Positions 45,365 to 56,550 are shown, counted from the stretch's first letter. The stretch: DNA of 64,000 nucleotides from Strongylocentrotus droebachiensis (GCA_035222895.1 JAVYIG010007213.1:41513-105512), one strand, 5' to 3'. The notes: generated by a model from the sequence alone, not told the origin. A program made the numbers and translations.

Positions 45365-45480
45365 TAATAATAATAATAATTACAGTGCTTCTATAGCGCC
45401 TAACACTTACTTTGTCAGAAGTCTCTAAGCGCTCTACAATAATGCAGCATAATTACCCTGGCTTTAGCAGTGCAGCTGTT
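45365..45480 (-). mobile_element. SINE body, reverse copy
   Basis: Read on the minus strand: AACAGCTGCACTGCTAAAG, TGCTGCATTATTGTAGAGCG and TAAGTGTTAGGCGCTAT, ending in ATT repeats. This is the 3' portion of the SINE family also at 45745-45930. Confidence 0.82.
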
Positions 45481-45574
45481 AAAAATGTAAAGGGTTACCC
45501 CTATATAACATAATGTGATTGGGCCATTTTCGTTATAAAATCAAATCAAAGTGCAGCGGAACAAATTATCTCAT

Positions 45575-45744
45575 TCACCTGTTAAAAATAATTGTATTTC
45601 AATATTCGGAATGCGAAATGCAAACATTATGTGTAAGGTAGGGCAAGCCATAATGTTTGTCCTACCTAGTACTAGCAACACATAATGTATTAAATATGCA
45701 TTCTGACTATTTAGATACAATCATTCGTAACAGGTGAATGTAAT
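45575..45744. repeat. Palindrome between two SINE copies
   Basis: ATTCACCTGTTAAAAATAAT at about 45576 and ATCATTCGTAACAGGTGAAT at about 45721 are imperfect inverted arms; CACATAATG-type motifs are inverted inside. It may be a foldback element inserted in a SINE. Confidence 0.5.
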
Positions 45745-45937
45745 AATTGCCACACTCCACCCAGGTAAAGTAAATGGGTACCTGGTAGGAATTTATTCCT
45801 TGAAACGCAGCGCGCGTAACAGCTGCACTGCTAAAGCAAGGGTAATTATGCTGCATTATTGTAGAGCGCTTTAGAGACTTCTAATAAAGTAAGTGTTAGG
45901 CACTATATAAGCAAGGATAATTATTATTATTATTATT
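45745..45937 (+). mobile_element. SINE body, forward copy
   Basis: Contains TTGCCACACTCCACCCAGG, AATGGGTACCTGGTAGGAAT, CGTAACAGCTGCACTGCTAA and GTAGAGCGCTTTAGAGACTT, then an ATT tail (45920-45937). This body type is common in deuterostome SINEs. It faces the 45365 copy. Confidence 0.85.
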
Positions 45938-46029
45938 ATCACTTCCGAGGCGATCTGGATGAAGCTATCTTTCCGAAGCGAAGCTGAGGAAAGATAGCGT
46001 ATACATTCTGATCGACGAGGAAGTGATAG
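45938..46029. repeat. 90-bp palindromic element
   Basis: ATCACTTCC ... GGAAGTGAT form the outer arms and GCTATCTTTCC/GGAAAGATAGC a perfect 11-bp inner stem. It directly follows the SINE ATT tail. Confidence 0.65.
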
Positions 46030-46107
46030 TTTGCCATCGCCTGAAACCAAAAGGTGATTATTTGCTTTATATTCCACATCTAAAACAATGGTTCAAGGAC
46101 TTCTTTT

Positions 46108-46355
46108 TTTACTGGTCTCTTCATGTTGTTTGTATTGATTCCCACTGGTCTCCTAATGGTTCCAGTTGGGATTCCTACTGGTCTCTTAATGGTTCCATTA
46201 AGGTTTTCTACTGGTCTTCTACTGGTCTTCTGCTGGTTCCAGTACAATTTTTTTTACTGGTTTTAAATAGAAAAGGCGCCACTTTCCATATTGAAACCCG
46301 TAGCGAATTGACCAGTAGTAGGGAACCATTATAAATCTGTACTGGTTTTCTTTAC
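46108..46355. repeat. Degenerate ACTGGT minisatellite
   Basis: At least ten ACTGGT or GCTGGT motifs at 10-40 bp spacing, with TCTTAATGGTTCCA recurrences. No coding meaning is seen. Confidence 0.6.
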
Positions 46356-47049
46356 TGGTTTCTACGGGAGTTTCGACCTGGGAGTTATTCAAAGCAAGGA
46401 CCTCCTTGTTCAATCTTGATTACCAATCTCAGGTTAAGGAGGCCTAAATAAAATGAAATTATAACGTTGTGAAAAAGCTAGGAAATCTGGTTTGTATTTA
46501 TTTAGCTGACAAATTTAGGGGCGTAGGTTTGTTGTTTACCTTGGTGCCACATTCCATAGATACGCCACTGGAAGCGAACGAGGAAATTAGTCAATCAGAG
46601 GTGACAAGAGATGGCAATATCCCACATATTGAAAGGGTCCTAAAATTAAATTCTTGGGGCTGAACCTCCTGACCCCCCCCCCCCGCCCATTACATAACGA
46701 TGATTTATTTATATACTTATTTATGTCTTCTTTTTAAAGCAGGATAGGTCATTCAGTTTAAAAAAAAATGCTTTACAATGACGCCTTGCTGCAACATACA
46801 GACTACATAAACAACAACAAGCTGAACATTAGTAATCGGTATAGTAATCGATATAAGGCAGTAATACAGATTAACAAGAATTGTATGAGTTACCAAATAT
46901 TATATACGCCGTATAAATCCAATAGAGCGTGATATTTTACTACAAACATCATGAAATATGAATTGAACACGACAACTGTCAATCTAATCTCACCTCAAAT
47001 ATTTTATAGTATCAACATATTCAATCAATTTATCTTTATATTTCACAGG

Positions 47050-48110
47050 CAAAACTTGTTTAAACAATTTTGTTTAAAGCCAAAAGCCATTACCTTTGTT
47101 TTATCAGGGTGAATATTCATACCATTAATTTGAAACCATTTATCAATAAGATTAAAATCATGTTGTAAATTACTCTGAACTTAAGAGAAAAAAATGTACA
47201 TCGTTATTAAATATAACTGTATATCTGCATACAGAGATAATTTTTTAGTGTAAATGCAGATTCAAATTACATACATCATGAATAGATGAGCAAAAAATGA
47301 GAGAGCCGAGGATTGATCCTTGCGTAACCCAGTTTGAACATGTAAATATTCACTACCGCAGCCTTGAAAGCCAAAACAGTGTTTCCTTCCTGTAAGTTAT
47401 CATTTACACCAAGCATATTTTTGACATCATTCATACCATAATATAACATTTTAGCAAGAATATAATTAAAGATAAACTTAGAGTTCTGGTTAAAAAAATA
47501 AAATAATAATAATTATCACAGAATCAAACAAAACTTACAATGAATGTTCAAAATTACAAATAAATGACATGTGCCAAACAAAATTAGAAGAAAATGTGTA
47601 CTGGCTGAGTAATGAGCATAGACAGAATAAGGAAATCAACTAGTACTAGCCCCGACACCATTTGTGTAGTTATGCATCTTTCTGTGTACGGTGCTTGTTA
47701 CTTTAACAAGACTGGGCCAAATTTATTTTGATTTTGATGACTTCATAACATTGCAGTGCACACCAATACTTACATGCTACATGATCAACTGTTTCTGATT
47801 AATTCCACACCTTTTCTTTCACAATGTAATCGCATTTCCAGAATTCACCTTTATTTTTAAGCGGAATAACATCAAAAGGCTTTTTAAATCTAAGAAAAAA
47901 CACCAGTTATTTGACCTGTATTCATGTTATCAAATAAATAATCTACAATATCTGTGACACACGTTGCCGTGGAGTGTAATGGTCTGAAACCTGATTGTTG
48001 ATGTGACAGCAGATTATATTCGTTAAATATCTATAAAATTGCCTATGCACTACCTTTTCAAATACCCTATAATCTGCTCAGTACTAACTTCAAAAGCTTT
48101 GTTTCAGATG
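47050..48110 (-). pseudogene. CR1-like LINE RT, split by repeat R
   Basis: The upstream half (47850-48110) reads EKVVHRQFYRYL, then QSGFRPLHSTATCVTDIVDY, LFDNMNTGQITGVFFLDL and KKAFDVI (motif A). The RT is then interrupted by the inverted copy of repeat R (47515-47843). The downstream half (47050-47500) has LQGRKHCFGFQ, SEYLHVQTGL, LYADIQLYL (damaged YADD) and NLQHDFNLIDKWFQINGMNI followed by HPDKTKVMAFG. It lies 50 bp inside intron 1 from exon 1 and is thoroughly broken. Confidence 0.8.
47515..47843 (-). repeat. Dispersed repeat R, inverted copy
   Basis: The inverted counterpart of 36280-36615, inserted in the LINE RT. Pairing with the forward copy 11 kb away in the same intron could form RNA duplex. 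Confidence 0.82.
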
Positions 48111-48156
48111 CTAGCAAAAATACAAATACAGGATTCTTGAGCGTTGAAATACTTAC

Positions 48157-48382
48157 AGCAGCTTCTAAATATTTAACGAAGAAGTTGAGAAGGAAAGACT
48201 TCCCCTTGCGAAATGCTCCAGCTACGGCGATAACGCAGATCTTGATATCCTTAACCTTGTCGTCCTGGAGAAGTTTCTCCACTGTTTCAGATGCTAGTTT
48301 AAATGAACCCGTCTCCTCGTCCTTCGTGACAATCTGAATTGCCTTGACCCGTCTACCCCGCAGATATCCTAACATGATGTGA
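48157..48382 (-). CDS. atl: Atlastin-like exon 1 of those seen (P-loop)
   Basis: This exon encodes about 75 residues with the guanine-nucleotide-binding P-loop GAFRKGKS at about residues 55-62 of the piece, after a stretch containing AIQIVTKDEETGSF and KDIKICVIAVA. The donor is gct|GTAAGT at 48156, phase 0. The 5' boundary is less certain: a good acceptor (pyrimidine tract, TTTGCAG) gives a start at 48382 in phase 2, but ATG codons at 48393 (upstream in the same frame) and 48376 could instead start translation. The arginine in the P-loop is the one atlastins use as the catalytic arginine finger. The next coding exon is 15.2 kb away. Confidence 0.92.
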
Positions 48383-49485
48383 CTGCAAAGCATACATAGA
48401 AAAAGGTTCCATTATTTCCCACTGTTATGCCAGTAGGCTATTGCAACTCGTGTGATTCCTTCGGGTCTAGTGAGTATAGTCAAGTCTGAAATGTTTGTTT
48501 GCACAGAGATTATTTTGCGAATTCAATGATAACTGAACCTCCTTCAAAGCGAGGAATTTTGTATGTCATGGTAAATAATCATTAAAATCGCTCTTTGAGA
48601 CAAGCTAATGCCTAAATGCTTTGTGCATGACCATCTCCTATTCACCTTTTTACCATTCTTATCTTCATCATAGGACGGTGCGCGGAGAAACGACATCTTA
48701 TGATTTTTTTTCTTCTTCAACCTTTCATGAATATTCGTCACCTCGTTATCTCATTTTATTAGGACTAATCAATACCTTAATAGAAAAGCGGTATTTTCCC
48801 TTTTTTTGTTGGATGAGGACGGTGTATTTTGATACTTATGTCGGAGTACTTTCATGCAAGACATCTAACATATTTTAGGATTATGAATCAACTCGGTCCC
48901 ATGAATGTTAACTGGCTGTCGGCATTAGCTTTGAGATACCTCAGTCACAAGATATAGTTATCTTCCCTGGCCATCAACCAGGTTCGATATATATTTGTGT
49001 CAGCAAGTCAAGAGCAGGGGATTTCTTCAATAAAATATGCAACTAACATCTAACTGTTTCATTCAGGAACTCCTGGGAATGATGATTTGAGATACAAACT
49101 TCCTCATTATATATATGTCACCATTTCCAGTCTCCGCATGGCAGTTCAACATCTCAAACTATATGAGCAATATGGAAAGGCAGGAAAAGAACAGATAATC
49201 GAATTTTTGACAAACCTGTAATATACTAGCAAATATTTTATCACAGCCGAACAAGCCTATAATATCTAAGCATTTTGTCATAAAATTCTTACGTGTTATA
49301 AATCTAAATATAAAAATGGCGAAGGTGAGGACATAGAAGTGTCGGAAAGAGACAATGATTTTCTCTCCGAACCATTAGAACGCAGCCGTGACCAACAGGA
49401 ACAAAAGTCTAACGAACAATCCATCTACTGCAACACAATTTTATAGAGTCAACCACTTTAGGCAAATGGAATCTATTTCAGAGCT
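48383..49485. other. Upstream flank of the recognised exons
   Basis: This could hold the promoter or first exon of the atlastin-like gene, but I cannot place either. Frames here are short. Confidence 0.4.
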
Positions 49486-49493
49486 GCTATTGT

Positions 49494-50270
49494 CAGGCGC
49501 AGATCCAGGATTTCTTAGGGGGTGGGGCCCAAATTTGAAATTATGTGAGCCAAATATTGGTACGTTGTGGCAAAAACGTTTTTTTTTGGGGGGTAGACAA
49601 AAAAATCCCCATCACCCCACTCTTACATTCAGGCCCCACTGAACGTTTCTCGGCGGTGGTCAAGGGGTGGAGCCCCAGAAGGTCACGGGTTATAGGCATA
49701 TAATTACGGTCAGATTGGCATATTTTGATACCTTATTTGTGACACTGGCAGGACACAAATTGGTGTTTGGTCCAGGGGGCAGAGCTCCGATAAGCTCAGT
49801 GGTTTTATATATTAAATTATCGTCAGATGAGCATATTTTGATACCTTATTTGGCAGGTCGCAAATTGGTGTGGGGTCCAGGTGGCGGAGCCCCTGGGAGC
49901 TCCGGGGTTTTAGGCATTAAATTACCGTCAGATGAGCATCCAGGTGCCTGACTTTGGGCCCTCGGTGAAATCCAGGGGGCAGAGCCTTCGGAAGCTCAGG
50001 GGCTGTAAGGCATTTAATCACGGTCAGATAAGCAATTTTTTTTTCTTTTTGGCCCCGGAAATTGAAAAATTACGTCGTCAGATATTTTGTTCAGTGGCCT
50101 TGGGGGGGGGGGTGGGGGGGGGGGGGGGGTGGGGGGGGGGGGTGGGGGGGGGAAGGAACACTTTTTTGTGCTTTCTTTAGCACCAAAAAAAAAAGAAAAA
50201 ATATTTCCCCTTTTTTGTCCTTTTTGCGGGGGGGGGGGGGCGACCCCCCCCCCCCCTGGATCCGCCACTG
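49494..50270. mobile_element. hAT-like element with 8-bp TSD (7/8)
   Basis: The left end is CAGGCGCAGATCCAGGA and the reversed right end CAGTGGCGGATCCAGGG. The flanks are GCTATTGT (49486-49493) and GCTAATGT (50271-50278). The interior has three degenerate units with CAGATGAGCATATTTTGATA or similar plus GCAGAGC, and a very long G tract (50101-50152). Confidence 0.78.
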
Positions 50271-50279
50271 GCTAATGTC

Positions 50280-51270
50280 ATGTTAAGGGGGGTCTTTATA
50301 GGGTTATGTGAATATACTCAGCCCTGTGCGTTCGCGGAGTGACCTTGGACGTTGCGAAAGAGCCTCACAGAGACGCAGAAGCGTTATCACGCAATAGTGT
50401 GCTTTGCTCAAGCTGATAGTGGCTCTAATAAAAGGGAAAAACTGTGTGGTCCATCAAAAGCGGAGCAGCTACAGGCCTATAAGGAGAAACATCGTTCGCT
50501 CCATGCTTGAAAGGGCAAGTTATATATCCTATCTCCGAATGAGCAAGTTGATAAATTATTCGTCGGTGATTCAATGAACAAAGCTCTAAGTCCTTCGAAA
50601 TTGTCAAGGCACCGTTCAACTTGATGCAAAACGCAATAAACATCAAACCAAAAAATATTAGTATTCATAACGGCGGATCCTGGAAAGCACGAGCTCTTTT
50701 GTGGGTCCAGGTGCATTGAGAACCCTTAAGATAACCGTCTAGAGTTATAAAATACACACACTCTCTCCGTAGGATAATGTTATACATCGAAGGGTTGTGT
50801 TGGAAACCATGCACTTCTATTATTTTCGGGTGGGGTCCAGGGGCCCGTCTAAAAAGGGCCCGGTGGCTATAGGCGCAGAGCCCATTCCGGGATTTTTAGA
50901 ATTTAGAGATGGTATTCTGAAATATATTTTATCTCTCTGATATTTTTGTATCTTTGCTGTTACGATCAAGTTGGTATTCTGAAAATGTTGTAACTTTTGT
51001 CTTAACTTTAATTTTAGGATGAGGTGACCACAGTTCCCGCAGACGTTTACAATATTAGGAAATGTGATATTCGATCCATGATTTCTCATATTCTACACAA
51101 ACTTATTTAATTCAATTAGTAACAAATGGACGGCAAAGTTTCTGACTACAAATTGGTGCAACTAGAATATTTATCATCAATGGATTCGGGATATAGAGCA
51201 ATCTCAAAATTCGATGTCGGATTGGTACGCGATGCAACTGACGTAAAAGTAATTAAACAACCCTAGACTA
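50280..51270. other. Non-coding, no gene
   Basis: Short open frames only; GTGGGTCCAGG-type text near 50700 and 50830 resembles hAT-like remnants. Confidence 0.45.
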
Positions 51271-51271
51271 A

Positions 51272-51467
51272 AAGTTGCTTTGTCAGACATGCTGTAGCCT
51301 CACCAGGAAGAAGAAGGCAAATGATGATGTATTGTACATGAATTTGTATGAAAGCATGCAATTCTATTATGAGCGTGTGTTGAGCTGGGGGAAATTACAT
51401 ACCATTATCTATTGTAGAATATTAGTTTAGCCGACTGTTCAGTTTGACATGTCTGACAAAGCAACTT
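51272..51467. mobile_element. 196-bp MITE with perfect 20-bp TIRs
   Basis: AAGTTGCTTTGTCAGACATG at 51272-51291 and its exact inverted copy at 51448-51467. The interior is non-coding. Confidence 0.85.
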
Positions 51468-51469
51468 AT

Positions 51470-52437
51470 ATAGTGCTATTCTTTTTGTTTTTAACATGTG
51501 GTAAACTCTGGCAAAGTTACATACCACTTTCTCAAGTTAGCTCACCGATGCTTGACACATGATGTCACAAGGGGAATGAGATCTGGATGATTTGTAGGGT
51601 GGAGCTTAGCAAGTTTTAAAGAAAAAAAAACTTCAACAAATATTGAAAATCTATGAAATGAACAGAGTTGACAAAAGACTTAACTCCGTTTCGTTGACGA
51701 TCAGCCATGCACAAAGAAGACGAAAGACTTGATGCATGGCTTACCGTTGTTAATTCTGTTTATTGCGACGGCAGGTAGCCATTGAAAACGAATTCGATTA
51801 ATCAAATTATCGAAATGCAAGCATTACCTTAAACAAACAGAACTTTGTTATTACTGGCTCATTTTTCCTGATTGAGGTGTCATGAAAGGGCACAACATGA
51901 ACATTCTAGAATTGTGATTTTCTCTTTGAAATTCAGAGACCGCCCGCCAAATGACTTTTTGGTACCCTCTCTTCAAATTGTCTTAAATCACTCATGTGAA
52001 ATATGCATCATATGAGTGGCATCAAATGAAAGAGGAGGATCTAAGCTTTACAAATATGTGTCATTTATTGATTATAATTGTAATTCAGTTTATGAAAAAA
52101 CATCGATAATTCTCGGTTTCGTTTTTTCTGGGACGCACTGTTATTTATGTACAATCTGTTTCAACTGAAAATGCGCATTATACAAAAAGATCTCAATTCA
52201 TTTTGGTTAAAGAAAAATACTTATCCATCACATTATCTGATCACTTCTTTTTCTGTGTGTGGCATGACAGCATGTATTGTATGTCTAATGAAAAGAAGTG
52301 TTGCACTTTACAGATTTATAGTGTGTAAAAAACCTTGAAATATAATAAGTTTTTATAACCCCATATTTTGAGTAAATCACACTATTATGTTTCATTGCGC
52401 CTTGATATGTGTGTAATATCCAACATTCAAATGTATA
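51470..52437. other. Non-coding, no gene
   Basis: AT-rich, no recognised family. Confidence 0.45.
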
Positions 52438-52735
52438 TTGATTTGATTTGATTTGATTTATTTATTTTCCTTAATGGTCTATTTTTCCAAAATAACAAAC
52501 TAATTACAAAATAAATCATGATAATAAAAAATGATATAATTATATATAATTAATATAAGTTAAACATAAAATAATCATGAAGAAAGATTGTCACATGAGC
52601 TAAGCTTGAAGGCGTGGTAATCCCTTGTCAAACTTAACAATTACTATACACAAAAATGATGTTGGGGATGGGAGTGAAAATGATGTATAAGAAGATGACA
52701 GGAAATGTTAAATAGATCTATAAAAGGTGAATTTT
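52438..52735 (-). mobile_element. LINE 3' end with GATTT tail
   Basis: GATTT repeated about four times at 52438-52458 on the plus strand, then TTATTTATTTTCCTTAATGG and AT-rich UTR-like sequence. It is a 5'-truncated minus-strand LINE insertion. Confidence 0.55.
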
Positions 52736-52742
52736 GTGCTGA

Positions 52743-53220
52743 AGAGATTCAATTCAATTCAATTCAACTCTCATGTATTTCATTCTCGGTTAAAAATTAC
52801 GTCAGATACAAGCGATACAAAATAATTCATAAACATATTTAAAAAATGAAATGGGGAACTACATAAATATAGCCCATAGGCCTTGTATAAGCGTAGTTCC
52901 AAAAGCATTCATAGCATAATGTAAAGCAAAGATTAAAAAAAAAAAAAAAAAACACATTAAAAAAAAAAATGTAACACAAATATAAACAAAAGATAAATAA
53001 CAATACATATTTGAGATAAAGAAGGGAGAAGGTAGAAGTGAGGGGTGAAAATGCGGGAATTTTATATATAGAGGGAAATAGGAGGGGATGGAGAGGGAAA
53101 AAGAGAAAAACAGAAATAGGGGGACGGGGAGGGGAGAAGATACATGTATATGTTTCATTTGCGTTCAGAGTCATCATACTGCTTAAGGAGGTACTTTTTG
53201 CGGCTGTCTTGAATGAATAG
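52743..53220 (-). mobile_element. LINE 3' end with AATTC tail
   Basis: CAATT/AATTC repeated about four times (52748-52769), then UTR-like sequence with A runs. It is another truncated minus-strand insertion with a distinct pentamer. Confidence 0.5.
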
Positions 53221-53469
53221 AGATTAAGAAGTGTGTGACGTGATTGGACCCGCTAGCGTGTTCCATTATGTATGTCAGGGCGGCAGGGCCGGTATGTGCG
53301 ATAGATCTGTGTGCTAATGGGGTTTTGGGATTAATAAGTGGTAAGTATTTGTGTTACGGGTCGTGTATGAATGAATATTTGTAATGATACTTTAAACATA
53401 ATTAAGGCTGTTTGCAGAGTATTTATGTCAGAGAAGGGTATTGAGTTTCTGGAACAACGGGTCGGAGTT

Positions 53470-53760
53470 TACTCTATAGTGAAATGTAACTTACATAGCA
53501 CCAAATCCACTATGTGGAGTGATCAAGGCGCATAATTAAGAATTAAACAGAAGCGTTTTTACATGATTCTTAAAGGAATCAGAGGTTATATACTTTTAAA
53601 TGTCTTCAGGAAAGCTATTCCATAAAGTAGGACATGCGTGAGCAAAGGATCTTTCCAACCAAGTTTTTGCAAATTTAGGAATCACAAGGGAGCCAAAAGT
53701 GGATGAGCGTAAAGATATCTCGGGGTATAATTTGGGATTAAAGCGGGACTACACTACGTG
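53470..53760 (-). pseudogene. L2-like LINE C-terminus and 3' end
   Basis: Translation gives LVIPKFAKTWLERSFAHACP, then TLWNSFPEDI, a stop, and FKNHVKTLLF, the usual ERSFxxxxPxLWNSLP...FKxxLKTxLF end of CR1/L2 ORF2. It is followed by GCGCCTTGATCACTCCACAT and GGATTTGGTGCTATGTAAG, the widespread L2-type 3' end. Confidence 0.78.
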
Positions 53761-53769
53761 TATCTACTT

Positions 53770-53955
53770 AATAATAACAATAATAATCTTTTAGTCCACT
53801 CCAATTTTATTGAACAGAAAATAAAAATTCTTTTTGGCCAATTGATCGTGAGCCCGGCAGCCACTGAGCAGCGCCAGATCTACGTTGCTATATCCCCTTA
53901 TTAGTGAACGCCAAACAAGGTAGCAGCAACTCCCTCTATATACCAAACAACGCCT
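53770..53955 (-). mobile_element. SINE body, reverse copy (family of 12831)
   Basis: ATT tail followed, on the minus strand reading backwards, by the same body as 12900-13060: TTGGCGTTCACTAATAAG, AACGTAGATCTGGCGCTGCT and GGCTGCCGGGCTCACGATCA are recognisable. The tRNA head is missing or beyond recognition. Confidence 0.82.
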
Positions 53956-53989
53956 AAGCGGTACCCGTTGGTTCCCATGATCCCCTTTT

Positions 53990-54335
53990 TCGGTGATTTA
54001 AAATCGAACTGGTCGTAAACATATGAAGCAACCTCACCTCCTTTTCCTGATACATGATCTGCTCAAATCATAGTTTCTATGTTCTAATTTAAATAAGAGA
54101 GAGGAATGTTTTATTCAGCCATGTTTTGGACAAGGCTCTAACAGAGAAGGAGAAATTAGGTTGCATAGAAGAGTTTCAATAAATTCAAATTTTTCAGTGA
54201 GGATTCTTGCAATACAGTGTAAAATAATGAATGGGGTTTCGCTCCTGTGATTGTCAATAAATTGTGATACAAAATTATCTGGAGTATAATATTCACAGTT
54301 CTGGTCATTAACAGATTGCAGTGTATTAGTTGGAT
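53990..54335 (-). pseudogene. CR1-like LINE endonuclease N-terminus
   Basis: The minus strand reads DQNCEYYTPDNFVSQFIDNH, then PFIILHCIARILTEKFEFIE and TLLCNL (the LHxNARSLxxNF motif), and later EVASYVYDQFDFKS. It is a short, damaged piece of an APE domain between an L1-like LINE and a SINE. Confidence 0.6.
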
Positions 54336-54365
54336 CAACGCTCGCGCCGATAATTGAGCTATTGC

Positions 54366-55275
54366 CTATTGTAATGTAATCATTATTCCATTAGGGTTGG
54401 CAAGAAATGTTATCATAATGCATGGACAAGAGCGTACTATAAGCCAAGAACATTTTTTTTCAAAAAAAAGGTTCTTTGTTTTACCTGCCAGTTCCTGAAA
54501 ATAATTGTTTCCCATATATAATTTTAAATCTTGCAGTTCAGGCAAGAAAGATTGCAAAAGACAGAGGATATTGCTATCTATTGAGCCAATTACTAATCTC
54601 TTAATCTCTAAATTTGTAATGATTGGCAATGTGTGTATATATATCTATCATTTTAAGCCCTCCGTCTGAGTAACTTTGTGACATTTGATTTCTACTTAAT
54701 GTATCAGGTTTCTTCCCCATATAAATCTATAAAGTGAGCATTTATATCTTTAAAAAGATTTGCACCAGGATTAGGGAGGGACAAAAAAGGTAGTTTAATT
54801 TGGATACCAACAATGACTTGACGACAGTGATTCTTCCAAGAACAGTTAAGTATCGCTTTAACCACGATGTCATTTGACTTTTGATTTCTTAAAGTTTTTC
54901 ATTATAATTGTGAGTTACCAATTTGGGAAAATCCGTACATAAGTCGATACCTAAATATCTCAAATAATCATCCAACACCCAATTTAGATTTCTGTTCAAA
55001 AGAACACTATCTTTCTTGTTTTTAAATCCTCCAATCCAAATCGCATGTGTCTTCTGTATATTAACTTTTAAACCAGACATTGCAGTATATTTATCTAAAA
55101 TGTTTAATGCACTGTTTAATTCCATTATTGACCCGTTCAATGTTAAAAGAGTATAATCTGCATATTGAATTATTTTAAGTTGTCTACCAGGTAAGCTCAA
55201 ACCAACAATAGAATCGGAATTTCTAAACAAAAGACCTAGTATTTCGGCGCATAATGAAAAGATAAGAGCTGACAT
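54366..55275 (-). pseudogene. L1/Tx1-like LINE: RT motif C and C-terminal part
   Basis: Segments: SALIFSLCAEILGLLFRNSD, LKIIQYADYTLLTLNG (catalytic YADD changed to YADY), MSGLKVNIQKTHAIWIG and LRYLGIDL; then, in broken frames, LTVLGRITVVKSLLVSKLNY, PNPGANLFK and QSYSDGGLKMIDI. Further on, a stretch with NLEIKRLVIGSIDSNILCLL is the C-terminal region. The series is characteristic of the L1 superfamily, Tx1-like group. Confidence 0.8.
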
Positions 55276-55347
55276 GAAATCTCGTTGACGACAACCTCGC
55301 TCTACTGAAAATCTTGGAGACAGGTGTCCATTGATTAATACACAGGA

Positions 55348-56000
55348 TTAAGCATTTTCATAGAATACATTAACCCATTTTACAATAGATGGACCAAACT
55401 TAAAAAAGTGCAATACTTTTCTAATAAAATCATGAGAAATAAAATCAAATGCTTTTTCAAAATCTATAAGCAGCAATAAACCAGGAATGTCATTGATATC
55501 AGTATACAATAATAAATCATATAACCAAATTCTCTCCATTGAAGCACCCTGACATAAAGCCTTTCTGATTTGCATGTATAAGAAAAGGAAGTACGTTCCT
55601 TAATCTGTTTGCTATACAAGCGGAACCTAATTTATAAACCACGTTCAATAAAGATATGGGTCTCCAATTTTTCAAATAATGTCTATCTTTTTTTTCCTTT
55701 GGGAATTAAAGAGATGACTCCTAACTTCTGTGTATAGAACATTCCGGATGAATATGCAGAGATCAAATATCTTACTAAAAATATGTGTAATTCTTTCCAA
55801 AAGTGTTTGAAAAATTCGACGGTGTTTCCATCTAGACCAGGTGATTTATTATTTTTCATGTTTATTAGTGCTTGATGAACTTCATCAATGGAGAGTTCTC
55901 CTTCGAGCTTCTGTGACATTGAAGTGGTTAATTTCCTTATATCTGGATCATTTAATATTGTATTTAAATCTACATCAACAACAGGATTATTTTCATACAA
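55348..56000 (-). pseudogene. L1/Tx1-like LINE: RT N-terminal half
   Basis: The piece 55683-56000 has KLEGELSIDEVHQALINMKN, then NKSPGLDGNTVEFFKHFWKE and LGVISLIPKGKKR. The piece 55348-55575 has IWLYDLLLYTDINDIPGLLL, then LIDFEKAFDFISHDFI (motif A). A damaged NWRPIS-type block lies between at 55600-55680. Confidence 0.85.
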
Positions 56001-56550
56001 TTTAGAATAGAATAATACAATTTCTGATATAATATCATCCTGCGATCTCCTTGTTTTTATTAGTAACCAATTTGCATATACGTTTATTCACAGCATTTTT
56101 TTTTCTAAATTCAAAAACTATTTCGATGGTTTCTCGCCATACTCCATTTAATTTTAGACCTCATCTTTATTCCTTCCATATTTTCTTTTCTTTATGAATT
56201 TAACTGAACTTTCTTTTAATTTAATAAAACTAAAGCTCTATTTTTTCCGTTTTTGATATCAATGCCTTCTCCAAATTTATAATTTCTTTCTCTAAATCAT
56301 ATTCTAAATTTACCAATCATTTTTTCCTTTTGGCTGCGTTTACAATGGTTTCACCTCTGATTATGGTCAACAATGTATCAAAAAATAACTGATCATTTAC
56401 AGTAAATCTATATTGTGTATCCTGTCCTTCTACCTCTAATCTACTTGAATTGTTATCATATGGGACTGAATAGGTCTCAATCGTTTGTTGAATGACATCT
56501 TTGATTGTTTCCACATAACTATCATCCCTTAACAACGAATTATTGAATTT

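Larger units (their letters stand above)
4688..48382 (-). other. atl: Atlastin-like GTPase gene, partial (seven exons seen)
   Basis: This gene locus is reconstructed from seven minus-strand exons whose translations join into one atlastin-type GTPase domain in the correct order. Atlastins are ER-membrane dynamin-superfamily GTPases that tether and fuse ER tubules. Exon lengths are 226, 183, 105, 117, 93, 133 and 128 nt; each junction has GT and AG and the phases agree. Visible GTPase motifs are GAFRKGKS (P-loop), GGSERETTGI (switch I), LLDTQGTFD (G3) and FLVRDW (G4, RD type). The three-helix bundle, transmembrane hairpin and tail are not in the window and should lie left of position 1. Introns are about 15.2, 2.0, 1.0, 0.6, 1.4 and 22.5 kb and are filled with mobile DNA. 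A guanylate-binding protein is the nearest alternative, but GAFRKGKS and RDW favour atlastin. I infer a divergent, possibly lineage-specific paralog. Confidence 0.88.

Noticed and set aside
48544-48741. Possible first exon of the atlastin-like gene (MSFLRAPSYDEDKNGKK)
   Set aside because: Donor options end in phase 0 or 1, whereas the best acceptor of the next exon needs phase 2; the alternative acceptor lacks a pyrimidine tract.
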